DNA of 64,000 nt from Vespula vulgaris (taxonomy: Eukaryota; Arthropoda; Insecta; Hymenoptera; Vespidae), in the NCBI RefSeq assembly GCF_905475345.1, contig NC_066587.1, positions 4,277,070 through 4,341,069 of the forward strand, in the 5' to 3' direction. The position numbers and the translations under genes were made by a program. The notes beneath the pieces are model-generated. The model had not been told where the DNA came from, made no database searches, and was given only the letters and a program-made list of their open reading frames with translations. Positions 51,429 through 62,222 of the stretch are shown piece by piece (the first letter of the stretch is position 1; each line of letters starts with the position of its first letter).

Positions 51429-53156
51429 ATGTCTTCATCGGTGGAATTTTGGCGTAGCATCAAACCGTTGATAATAATGAATTCGATTTTTATTACCGGT
51501 CTGGTGGAATATTTTGTCGATAATAAGATTAGCAAGATTGGTGCAGTTTATGTTTTTTTCTCTATCGTTTTTTATTTCTTGCTAATCTATTTATTATCGT
51601 TCCCTACTACGACATTTAAACGAAGACAACCGTTTATTGCACTAATAATATATCAGATATATATTTACATGGATTACTTAATTCACCTTCTCACCATTAT
51701 CTTTGGGATTCTTAGACGAAAGGTAAATTTGGTTGTCCGAATTTATTCAATTCATTGAAATTTTTACATTACGACATCTTTCGTTATCTTTCATAGAAAG
51801 TAAGACGTTTCACGTTACAATTGGAAACATGTATTCGAACTATGGATCAGCTGAATATACCGATGAATTTATCTAAATGTTTTTGGCAACGGTATTATCC
51901 TATCTTATTTTTTATTTTCACCGTAATATCTATAATAGCCGTTGATTATCGATGGTTAACATTATTGGAGTCTAGTTACCTGAAAACATTTATTTTCTTT
52001 TACCTCGAACGTTATCCCTTTGTCGAATTATTAATAGTCGACATTACTTTCGTATTCTGGATGAGGTAAGTAAATCATTTGATCTATTGCAAAAAATACT
52101 CAGTATTTATTAATTTTTAGTGCACCTTAAACTTAAAATAGGTATATAAAGATAAAATTTAGTCAATTGAACGAACTACTGAAATGTATGCTTACAACTA
52201 CAATTCATTCCCCGCAACATAAAAAAGTCCTTTGTATGAGAAACGGGAGGAGTGATTCTCCATTATCTGGCATTCATCAAACTAATAAATCGAACGAAGA
52301 CATAATCAAGATAAAAAAAGCCAAGTAATTATTATTAAGTGCAATTTTATAAAATGATTATTTTATTTTTTTATGTTTTTCATTTTTTGTTCAAGGGAGA
52401 TACATCTGGAATTAATCAAGTGTGCTAGGAATATAAACGATGCTTATGGCTTACATATTCTACTCTCTATAACAACAGCCTTCATTTTAATCATTACAGT
52501 AGCTTACGATGCTTACTGTTATACATTAATTAAATATTACTATATGGGATATTTTCAATATTGTATTAATTTATATTGGATTTTTTACCTTGGTTTCAAA
52601 ATTATCTTTATAAGTCATGTATGTGCAGGAACTGTAACAGAGGTATGTTCTTTTAACATTTATTATTTTTTTCTTTTGTTATATATTTTTTTCTCATATT
52701 TCAACAAAATATTGAACGAAATAAATACTAAAGTTGTATCATATTTTTTTACATGCGACGAATGCCGGAGATATCCTTTGTGAATTGTACGAACCGTCAA
52801 CCAGCAAAGAATTTCGTGCCGAGGTAGTAATTGATAAAAGAAAATTTACAAGAAATTGATCTCAATTTTTTATCATATTTCTAGATTCGTCACTTCATTC
52901 TACAACTTATTCAAAATCCACTATCATTTACAACTTGTGGTTTGTTTTACCTCGACTATACACTGATACGTAATGTACGTTTAAAATATAATTGTTACTA
53001 TTGATTATTAGAGTTATATTAACATTACAGATTAATGTTTATTATTTTTAGGTGATCGGTACTGTTATTACTTACCTCGTTATTCTCATTCAAATTGGAA
53101 ACGTATCAATACAAACTTTCGTTAAAAATTCAACTTTCACAGCTAATGATTTGTGA
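51429..53156 (+). CDS. Gustatory receptor C7 (type C)
   Basis: Exons 51429-51722, 51797-52065, 52142-52324, 52396-52642, 52755-52823, 52885-52974, 53052-53156; 418 aa. Close to C5, C8 and C9. The loop motif is TTTIHSPQHKK. The TM4 end is DITFVFWMR with an ordinary GT donor (52066). Exon 4 starts KEIHLELIKCARNINDAYG. Exon 5 (ATNAGDILCELYEPSTSKEF) follows tttttttacat without an AG. Exon 6 has FYLDY instead of FDLDY. TM7 is TYLVILIQIG and the tail carries KNSTF. No lesion was found. Confidence 0.88.
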
Positions 53157-53384
53157 TAATGTTAAAATCATTTTTAGATGTTAATTCATTTGGAACTATA
53201 GAAATCATCAAAAAATCTTAGTAATATTCACAGCATTCATTAAATATTTGTAGTGATCTGTTTATATTTTTTTATAACAAACCTATAGCACATATATTTT
53301 TTTTAAACGTATGAATACACTAAAGAAATATTATATATGATTTGATTTAGTTTTTTATTTCTTCTTCAGTACTATTTTCAAAAT

Positions 53385-53660
53385 GATTTTTATAAATTAT
53401 ATATGTGACAAGGCAACTCAAAAAGTAAATTTATCGATAAATAAAATAATTACAGATACATTTTTTAGATGAAGGAAATCAATTGAACTATTTTACTACT
53501 ACTTTTATGCTGAAAATATGTATTATAAAATATAACAACATATTCGTTTTATTTTTCTCATTTTATTATTGATAATTTTTCAAATTGACTATTTATTAAA
53601 GTTGAACTCAATTTTCTTTCGCAGGTAAATGTACGCTTTAAAAATGGGATTTTATTAATT
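53385..53660 (+). pseudogene. Relic of type D gustatory receptor (exons 4-6)
   Basis: atatgtgacaaggcaactcaaaaagt (end of exon 4), agatgaaggaaatcaattgaa ... ttttatgctgaaaat (exon 5) and ttcgcaggtaaatgtac (exon 6 start) follow D1 in order. Frames are broken. No type B gene follows, unlike after the other D relics. Confidence 0.72.
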
Positions 53661-54264
53661 AACATATCGTTTATCCTCATTTTCTTATCTCACAAACACT
53701 CGCAAAACTATCTTTAATACAACATTTTTATAAAATTTATATATGAAATAAAATTATTAATCACATAATCAAATAGATAATATATATGACTACATTATTA
53801 GATCAGTAATTTTTCTAATCGAATAAAAGTTTAATTATTAAAATTTACTACTGGATTCTTATAAAAATTAGATCTGCTTTATGAATAATTTCTTAGTGAT
53901 TTTCATATGATAACGAAGTAATTTGTATGAATATGAATATGAAAATTATATGAATGCTTTTAATATAAAAGAATGATAAGTATTGAATAGATAAAGAATA
54001 AACGATAAGATATTTGATATGTTGGAAAAAGTAGGATGAAAAAAATAGAAAATTTATAATTTCTATCCCAACTAAGTGCATCTCACAATAATATCTATTA
54101 TGAAAAAAATTGAGTTTAATAGAAATAGAAAGACTGGTAGTAAGAATTAGTGTCATTTGAAAACTTCAGCAAGTAGTTTCTTATAAATTAAAAAAAATAT
54201 TTAAACATCTTTTTCGGAAAGTGAAAAGTTGCATTTTCGAAAAAAGAAAATTTAACCTTTCAAA
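53661..54264. other. Spacer before A8; type B gene missing
   Basis: From about 53880 this is the type A upstream region, with a diverged core near 54104-54131 (ttgagtttaatagaaatag). No type B exon was found, so the B copy of this unit is gone. The minus-strand open frame here has no motif. Confidence 0.5.
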
Positions 54265-56123
54265 ATGTTTAGATCGAAAAAGTTTCAAAGATCTGTTATG
54301 CCATTGATTATCGCGAATTCGATCGTTGGCACCGGTTTAATAGAATATTTCATTGATCGAATGCTTCGTACGATTGGTTTTGTTTATGTTATTTGTTGTT
54401 CGATTTATTATATTACGTTAGGTTATATATTAAACAATATGCTTGATAATTTTGTGCAAGATGAAGTAACAAATATGAGAATAATAATTACCAAAATTGA
54501 ATTTTTTACTAACTTCTTTCTCTACGTCGTATCAATTCCTGCAGGTTTATTTAGACAAAAGGTAGAATCTTTTTAATTATTAGAGGTTTTTTTTTACAGC
54601 TTATTATGTTATTAAGTGATATACTATATATAAAAAATATTGGAATAATTCGATAAATTGATTTCTTCTTACAGCGAATAAAAATGTTTGTGGAACAATT
54701 AGAAAATTGTACACGAAAAATGGATCAATTAAACATATCCAAAAATTATTCTTCTTTTTTTCGGTATCAGTGTATCATAAGCGTATTTTTAATTTTAATC
54801 ATATCAGGCTTACTTTTATTTGATATATTTTGGTACACTTCTATGAATTTTTCATTCAACAAGATCTGGATATTACATTACTGCTACTTCGACAATTATC
54901 CTACTATCATAATAGTTATTATCCACTTTACTTTTGTCTTTTGGATCAGGCAAGACAATCTTTTTATTTATTACCAAAAGAGATTAATATTTATTAAAAT
55001 GTTTTATATTATCTTTTTATTTTTATATTATATAATTATTAATATTTATTAAAACTAATGTTTTTAAGTAGGTGTATAAAGATGAAATTTAATCAATTAA
55101 ATGCTGTACTCCAAAGCATGCTGACAACAACTATCGATTCTCCACAACATAAAAGAATCCTTCGAATGAAAGACAATTGGGAAAATGTTTCTTCGTTATC
55201 TACAATTTATCGAACGTACCAAGTGAGTGAAAATCTTAGGAAATTGAAGACAGTCAGGCAAGTGACTAACAAATTAGTACGAAACGATTTATTGTTCTTT
55301 TTTGATTTTTAGTAATTTCCTCTTATTCTTTTCATTATAGACAAATCCATTCAGAATTAATAAAATGTGCTAGAATAATAAACGAAGCTTATGGATTCCA
55401 AATTCTTATGTCCACGTCTTTATCCGTCGTATTTCTCATTATATTATTTCATCACTTATACCTTAACTTATTAAAATACGAATTGAAAAATTGCATAGAA
55501 AAATTCTGTGCAGTATTCTATTGGATTATTTTTTATGTTATCGAGATTTTTTCAATCAGCGATATATGCGAAACCACGTTGACGGAAGTATGTCTTTTTT
55601 AAAATTTACTGCACTTCTTTTACCCATGAATATAAATGATATTTATAAAATGTAGAATCTTTTCGAACGTTAAAAAATATTAACAGAAGTACATATTATG
55701 TCATTTTTCTTATTTTTCTATATGCCGGGAAAATTGGAGATATACTTTATGAATTGTACGAACCTTCGACCAGCGATAAATTTCGCGATGAAGTAAGAAA
55801 CAATGTATGATAACATATAAAATCATATTATATGCTAAATGTACAATTTTTTGTTTCAGATTCGTGATTTTATGTACCAATTAGTCCAAAATAGTTTAAC
55901 CTTTACCGCCTGCGGATTCTACGATCTAAATTATACATTTATATACAATGTAAGTTGAAAATGCAATCTTTGGATATCTTTTATCTTTCATTTTATACGA
56001 ATTTAATATTTGTTATAGGCGATTGGTTTAATTACTACCTATCTTGTTATTCTTATTCAAGTTGAAGGTAAACCTAATATAGTATCCAAAAATACGTACT
56101 ATAATTCAACGTCGACGATTTAA
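54265..56123 (+). CDS. Gustatory receptor A8 (type A)
   Basis: Exons 54265-54561, 54675-54949, 55072-55257, 55341-55587, 55724-55792, 55860-55949, 56019-56123; 422 aa. Shares NSIVGTGLIEYF with A9. Two introns have GC donors: intron 2 (54950, atcag|gcaaga) and intron 3 (55258, gtcag|gcaagt). Exon 5 (55724) begins AGKIGDILYELYEPS and follows tttttctatat with no AG. The loop has TTIDSPQHKR, exon 6 CGFYDLNYTF, and TM7 TYLVILIQVEG with a YNSTS sequon. TM4 ends HFTFVFWIR, with histidine for the usual aspartate. Exon 4 begins RQIHSELIKCA, with serine for leucine. Confidence 0.86.
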
Positions 56124-56596
56124 TAAATGAATTAAAGTATTTCTTTATTCAAAAAATGTATCGCACGTAATTGAAATTAATTTAAAATAGTATCATATTT
56201 TATTTTACTGTATTCCTTTTCATCCTTTCTGCGTCAATAAAAAGAGGGGAAGGAAATAGGAAAAACATCGAAGAATAGGAAAAGATAATATCTATGTGAT
56301 GAATAATTTCTTATTAATTTCTTTGAGGTAAAAAGCTAATATCTGTAAGTGAAATTAATCGAACGATATCGCAAAGAAAAAGGAAAGTCACTATTTTTCA
56401 AATAAAAAATAGACTAAGCTATTAGTTCTGAGCGGTTGTAGTGTCACGTTGAAACTCCACAGAGAATGATCTATATTCATTTTTTTCTGCAAATTATAGA
56501 TTACAAATTACTCGATCAGTTTGTTGGAAATAACAGTGCATTCGGGGAAAGAGGAAGAAAATAAATACAGCTGTTTTCTAGAAGAATACTTTAGAA

Positions 56597-58297
56597 ATGT
56601 CTCTCTTGGTTAAATTTCGACGTAGCATCAAACCATTGGTAATAATTAATTCGATTTTCACCACTGGTTTGGTTGAATATTTCATCGATAATAAGATTAA
56701 TACGGTCGGCATGGTTTATGCTTGTTTCTTAATCATTTTATACGTTACTGTGGGCAATTTATTTTCATTTCCGATGGAAGATTATAGCATGAAACCATCA
56801 CAGATTATGCAAATAACGCATCAGTTACATACTTATAGCTGCTATGTGTTTTTCCTTGTTACCATTGTTGCTGGGATTCTCAGAAGAAAGGTGAAAGTCT
56901 TCGTTTTTTTATTTTTTAGAAAGAGATTTTTATTTTACGACATCTTTCCTTATCTTTCATAGAAATTGAGATATCTCACATTGCAAATAGAAACTTGTAT
57001 TCGAAATATGGATCAATTGAATATACCAATGGATTTCTCTAAATACTTTCGGCAACAGTGTTATGCTATATTATTCTCTGTTTGCATCTTAATAGCTATG
57101 CTTATGATCGATCATCGATGGTTGAAATTACCTAGTAGGCACCGGACAATATTAATTTTCTTTTACCTCGAACGTTATCCTTTTTTCATATGGTTAGTAA
57201 CCGATGTTACTTTCGTATTTTGGATCTGGCAAGTATATCGTTTAATATATTGCAAAATAAAACTGAATATTTATGAAATTTTAACGATCTTTAAACCAAA
57301 AATAGGTATATAAAAATACAATTTCGTCAACTGAATGAATTACTAAAAAAAATGCTTACGACTACTGTCGATTCGCCTCAACATAAAAGAATTCATCGAA
57401 TGTTGAATAACAGGAAGAATGACTCTACATCATTTGATATTCGTCAAACGTATAAATCGAACGAAGATATTATAAAAATAAAAAAAGCAAAGTAATTATT
57501 ATTATATGGTACAATTTTATGAAATAATTTTTGACCACTTATATTTTTCGTTTTTTTATCTTAGGGAGATACATTTACAATTAATCAAGTGTGCTAGGAA
57601 TACAAGCGATGCGTATAGTTTACATATTTTCATGTCCGTATCAACAGCTCTTTTTTTTATCATTACTGTGGCTTATAATGTGTACTTTTTCTTAATGACT
57701 AGCATTTATCTTATGCAACCTTTAATATTCATTTGTTTATATTGGATTTTTTATTTTGGCTTTAAAATCTTCATAGTAAGTCATGTATGCGCAAGAACTA
57801 TAACGGAGGTATGTTTCTATTTATTGTTTTTTTTTGGTTATAAAATTTTTTTTCTCATATTTCAACGAAATATTGAACCAACTATTGAACAAAATATGTG
57901 TTAATGTTATATTAAATTTCTTTACATGCGACAAACACCGGGGATATTCTTTGTGAATTGTACGAACCATCAACTAGTAATGAATTTCGTACTGAGGTAA
58001 TAATTGATAAAAGTAAACTTATTACAAATTAATATCAATTTCTTGTGATACTTCTAGATTCGCGACTTTATCGTACAACTTATTCAAAATCCATTGATAT
58101 TTACATCTTATGGCTTTTTTGATCTCAACTATATATTAATACGTAATGTGCGTTCAAACTATAATTTTTACAAAATCAATGTCTAGATTTATATTTAAAT
58201 TATAGACAATACAAAATATTTTTATTATGTTTAGGTAATCGGTGCTGTTATAACTTACCTCGTTATTCTCATTCAAGTTGGGAAAGTATCAGCATAA
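56597..58297 (+). CDS. Gustatory receptor C8 (type C), shortened tail
   Basis: Exons 56597-56890, 56963-57228, 57306-57491, 57565-57808, 57928-57996, 58058-58147, 58235-58297; 403 aa. Intron 2 has a GC donor (57229), and the split codon gives tryptophan instead of arginine at the exon 2-3 joint (FVFWI-W-YIKI). Exons 2 and 4 are each one codon shorter than in siblings. Exon 5 (57928, ATNTGDILCELYEPSTSNEF) follows ttctttacat; its GGG codon removes the GGAG word, so no nearby AG could replace the missing acceptor. The protein stops five residues after TYLVILIQV, so the sequon-bearing tail is lost, as in C5. The loop is TTTVDSPQHKR. Confidence 0.83.
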
Positions 58298-58334
58298 GTT
58301 TTCTGAATTAATTAATATCGTATTAATTGTGTTA

Positions 58335-58455
58335 TAAAAAGAAAGTACAAAATAATGGAGCATGCAATTAACTTTTTTATTGTCATATCGGTGTCCTAAT
58401 GGTATATGTCTTTATCATGATTCAAGTTAGCAATTCAATAAAAAAAGGATAATAA
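58335..58455 (+). pseudogene. Last-exon scrap of a type B gustatory receptor
   Basis: ataatggagcatgcaattaac ... atcggtgtcctaatggtatatgtctttatcatgattcaagt ... aattcaataaaaaaaggataa corresponds to type B intron 6 and exon 7 (TTYMVIMIQVTDSIKK). The bases before the TM7 codons are damaged, and exons 1-6 are absent. It sits just before A9, exactly where a B gene is expected in the module. Confidence 0.75.
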
Positions 58456-59001
58456 AATGATCATAAAGACGATAATACTTTGTTCTGTCCATTGCATAAA
58501 TAATAAATGTGTTATAAAAATTGATGAGTGAATGTTTATATAAAATAAAACGTCATAGAAGAATAATTATTCTTATCTGTAATCTATTTCAAGAGCAATA
58601 AAATGTAACATCAATCTAATGTTCCGTTTAATAAATAATGTCTTATCGATTTTCATTTGATAATGAGATATGAATATGATATAATATCTTTCATTGGAAA
58701 GATAAGGAAAAAAAAGATATTTAATATAATGAGTAGAAAAATGATAATTTTTGTTCTAAATTAATAATGCAAGTCATAATAATATATATTATGAAAACAC
58801 TTAAGTATAATAAGAACGTAAAGACCGGTTGTAAGAACTAGTATCATCCGAAAACTCCTAGTAGTCACTTTGAAAATAAAAAAAGAAATAATAATTTTGT
58901 ATTAAATAATAAATTTTATAATATATTATATAATAATTTTAATAATTTTTTTTGAAAGTGAAAAGTTGCATTTTCAAAAAAATAAAATTTAATCTTTTAA
59001 A
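58456..59001. other. A9 upstream region
   Basis: Type A upstream sequence with the core aacacttaagtataataagaa at 58796-58816, about 190 bases before the start codon. The 58900-58945 stretch is a low-complexity TTATAA-rich insertion that explains the longer distance. Confidence 0.5.
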
Positions 59002-60888
59002 ATGTTTAGATCGAAAGAATTTCAAAAATCGGTTATGCCACTGATTATCGCGAATTCGATCGTTGGCACCGGCTTAATAGAATATTTCGTCGATCGAATA
59101 CTTCGTACGATTGGTTTTGTTTATGTCGTTTGTTGTATAGTTTATTACAGTATCTTATTTTATACGTTTAAGGATATATTGAACATTTATGAGAATATTC
59201 AAGAGAAAAATATTGAAGAAATATTATTCACATTTTTGTATACTTATGATATCTTCATCTACGTCATAACAATTTTAATTGGTTTAACAAGAAGAGAGGT
59301 AGTATGTTCTTAATTAATAGACAAGTTTTTCGTTAAGTGATTGTTATATTATTAAGACTGATATATAATAGATATAACGAATATTGTATAACTGGATGAA
59401 TTAATTTATTTTTACAGAAAATAAAATTATTCTTAGGACAAATGGAAACTTGTACACAAGGAATTGATGAACTAAACTTATCGAACAATTATTCTTCTTT
59501 TTTTCGATATCAGTGTATTGCAGGCGTATTTTTTATTTTTTTGATATCAAGCTTATTTATTAACGATAAAATTTGGTATTCCGATGCCAGCTTATCGTTC
59601 GACTACAGTTTAATGTTACAGTTTTATTACTTTGACAATTATATTACCATTATAATGATGATTACCGATTTTACTTTTATCTTTTGGATCAAGTAAGTTA
59701 ATCGTTTTATTTATTAGAAAAGGAGATAAATATTTATTGAATATAACAAATAATTTTAGATATATAAAGATTAATAATCAAAGATATGTAAAGATTAATA
59801 TCAAAAGATTAATAAATTAATAAATTATAGATATATAAAGATGAAATTTGGTCAATTGAATGTTGTACTTCAAAGCATGCTGACAACAACCATCGATTCT
59901 CCACAACATAAAAGAATCCTTCGAATGAAAGATAATTGGAAAGATGTTTCTTCGTTATCTACAATTTATCGCACGTACAAAGTAAATGAAAATCTTAAGA
60001 AATTAAAAAGAGTCAGGTAAGTCACTAACAAATTAGTACGAAACGATTTATTGTGTTTCTCTGATTTTTAGCAATTTTCTTTAATTTTTTTCATTAAAGA
60101 GAAATCCATTTGGAATTAATAAAATGTGCCAGAAATGTAAATAATGCTTATGGTTTACAAATTTTTATATTCATGATTATATTCGCTATATTTATCTGTA
60201 CATTGTTATACAGTCTATATTTTGTCTTATTTATAAACAAATATTACTCTTGGATAAGAGAATTCTGTAAGCGTTTCTATTGGATTTTTTTCTTCATCGT
60301 CCAGATTTTTGCAATAAGTAATATATGCGAGACAACAATGACAGAAGTATGTTCTTTTTACATGTTATACTTTCTTTCTTTTTTATTTTATCATATATCT
60401 GATATTTGTAAAATATACAATCATTTGAATCTTTGAGAGAGTTCAATAGAAGTACATATTGATTTTGCTTATTTTTCTATATGCCGTGGTAACTGGAGAC
60501 ATTCTGTGTGAATTATATGAACCTTCCGCCAGTAAGACATTTCGCGATGAAGTAAGAACCAATACCCATCATTGTGTAATATCAAATTATATACTAAATG
60601 TATAATTTTTTGTTTTAGATTCATGATTTTACGTGTCAATTAATCCAAAATCGTTTAACCTTCACCGCCTGCGGATTCTATGATCTAGATTATACATGTA
60701 TATACAATGTTAGTTGAGAATTTATCTTTGATTGCTCTTATTTTTCATTTTATAAGATTTTAATATAAATGTGCATGTTTTAGATAACTGGTTTGATTAT
60801 TACCTATCTCGTTATTCTTATACAAATCGGAGATAGCCCTAAAGTATTCTTCAACAATACAAATTATAATTCCACGTCAATAATGTAA
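59002..60888 (+). CDS. Gustatory receptor A9 (type A)
   Basis: Exons 59002-59298, 59418-59692, 59831-60016, 60100-60346, 60483-60551, 60619-60708, 60784-60888; 422 aa. Signatures: NSIVGTGLIEYF, DFTFIFWIK, TTIDSPQHKR, CGFYDLDYTC, TYLVILIQIGD and YNSTS. Intron 2 has a GT donor (59693). The start of exon 3 has been partly copied upstream: agatatataaagattaat occurs at 59758 and a variant at about 59781, ahead of the true acceptor at 59829-59830. Use of the first copy would run into TAA. Exon 5 (60483, AVVTGDILCELYEPSASKTF) follows tttttctatat and differs most from its siblings. Exon 7 starts ATA ACT instead of (G)CG AT(T/C). Confidence 0.86.
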
Positions 60889-61096
60889 TGAATGAATTTT
60901 AATGTTTCTTTATTCGACAAATATATAAGATATAAAGGACAACGCAAGTATTATATTTATAGTATCATATCTGTTTTATATCACGCTTTTTCATAATTTT
61001 TGTATCAATTAAATATCATACAGCATGATACGATTCAAGTGAAAGGTCTCTAATTAGGTCAATTTAATTTAATTTCTCATCTTTAATTCTGCATGT

Positions 61097-61142
<46 letters not shown>

Positions 61143-62222
61143 AAGAAATAAAGATAGATTATATCAAAAATATTGTTTTATTCTATTTCTATTTCGTCAT
61201 ATTTTAGAAACGAAACAAGTGATGCAGCTAGATGTTTGCTGGAGCTGGATAAAGGATTGCAAGCTTATTTAATTTCGATCGCCATATAATTTTTGTTGAG
61301 AACTATCTAGAGTGAATGTTCGAAAGGGTTGAAGGGATCGCAATGACAATCATTTTTCTCGATACTAAACTTTATTATAAATTAAAATGAATTTTCTTCG
61401 TAGATTTAGGATGCTTAAACTTAATAACATAGTTGAAATGAGAAATACTTATCTCTTCTTCATAATTCATAGTTTTTTTCAATTATTAGTACTCGAATGT
61501 ATTTAAAGACCGGTCGATAATAAATGTGAAAACGAGAAAGATAATTTTAATGGGAAGATATTTCTGCAATAAAATATAACGCATACTATGCACAACTTGT
61601 GAACATATACTGGATCTTTTCCTTTTTCTTTTTATTTTTTTCTTAAACATACATTTATGTTAGAACTGCGACAAAAGCTAGAAGAGCGATCAGAGCAACG
61701 ATAAAAGCTGCTTATTATCCGGTCATCTAATATGCATAGCTTTGCTCGCTCTTTCAATATAAACACTTCCTTTACAAAATAATAGAATATATTTCTACGC
61801 TTCGCTTAAAGAAAAAAAAACGCAAAGAGAAGGACAGGAAAAATAACATTTGTGTATTTAATAATTTCCTATTAATTTCTATGTAGTAAGAAGATAAAAA
61901 ATGTAGGAATGGATTTTCATTAAATAATAAAAAAGTGGATTTTCATTAAATAATCGAGCAAAGGAAAAAAGTAATTTCTACCTCTTTGAATGCGAATGTA
62001 GGTTGGAATAATATCCAATACGACCGTAATAAGATCTAATGCAAGTAATGAGTTATGAGCTTTCGTAAGTCTCACATAAAAATTCAAGAAAGAATATTCT
62101 ATTTTTTTTTTTTCTGCGAACTCTGTGAACTAAGTTTTTCGGTCAGTATATTTGAAATAATCAATTTCTTCGAACGAAAGAAAAAAACAAATAAAGCTGT
62201 ATCTACGAAAAATATTAAAAAA
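60889..62222. other. A9-C9 spacer with about 0.8 kb of extra DNA
   Basis: All other A-to-C spacers are about 475-515 bases; this one is 1334. The ends match the other spacers (to about 61000, and from about 61810 with aataatttcctattaatttc). The middle (about 61000-61800) has no counterpart in the array and no coding motif. It contains a TA-GA microsatellite. The C9 upstream words (gtaggttggaataatatcc, gtaataagatctaatgcaa) are at 61996-62045. Confidence 0.55.
61097..61142. repeat. (TA)n(GA)n microsatellite
   Basis: A TA run passing directly into a GA run of similar length, inside the extra DNA between A9 and C9. Confidence 0.9.

Noticed and set aside
53893..54156. Minus-strand 87-residue open frame
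   Set aside because: It lies on the type A upstream block, which is conserved as DNA but not as a reading frame.
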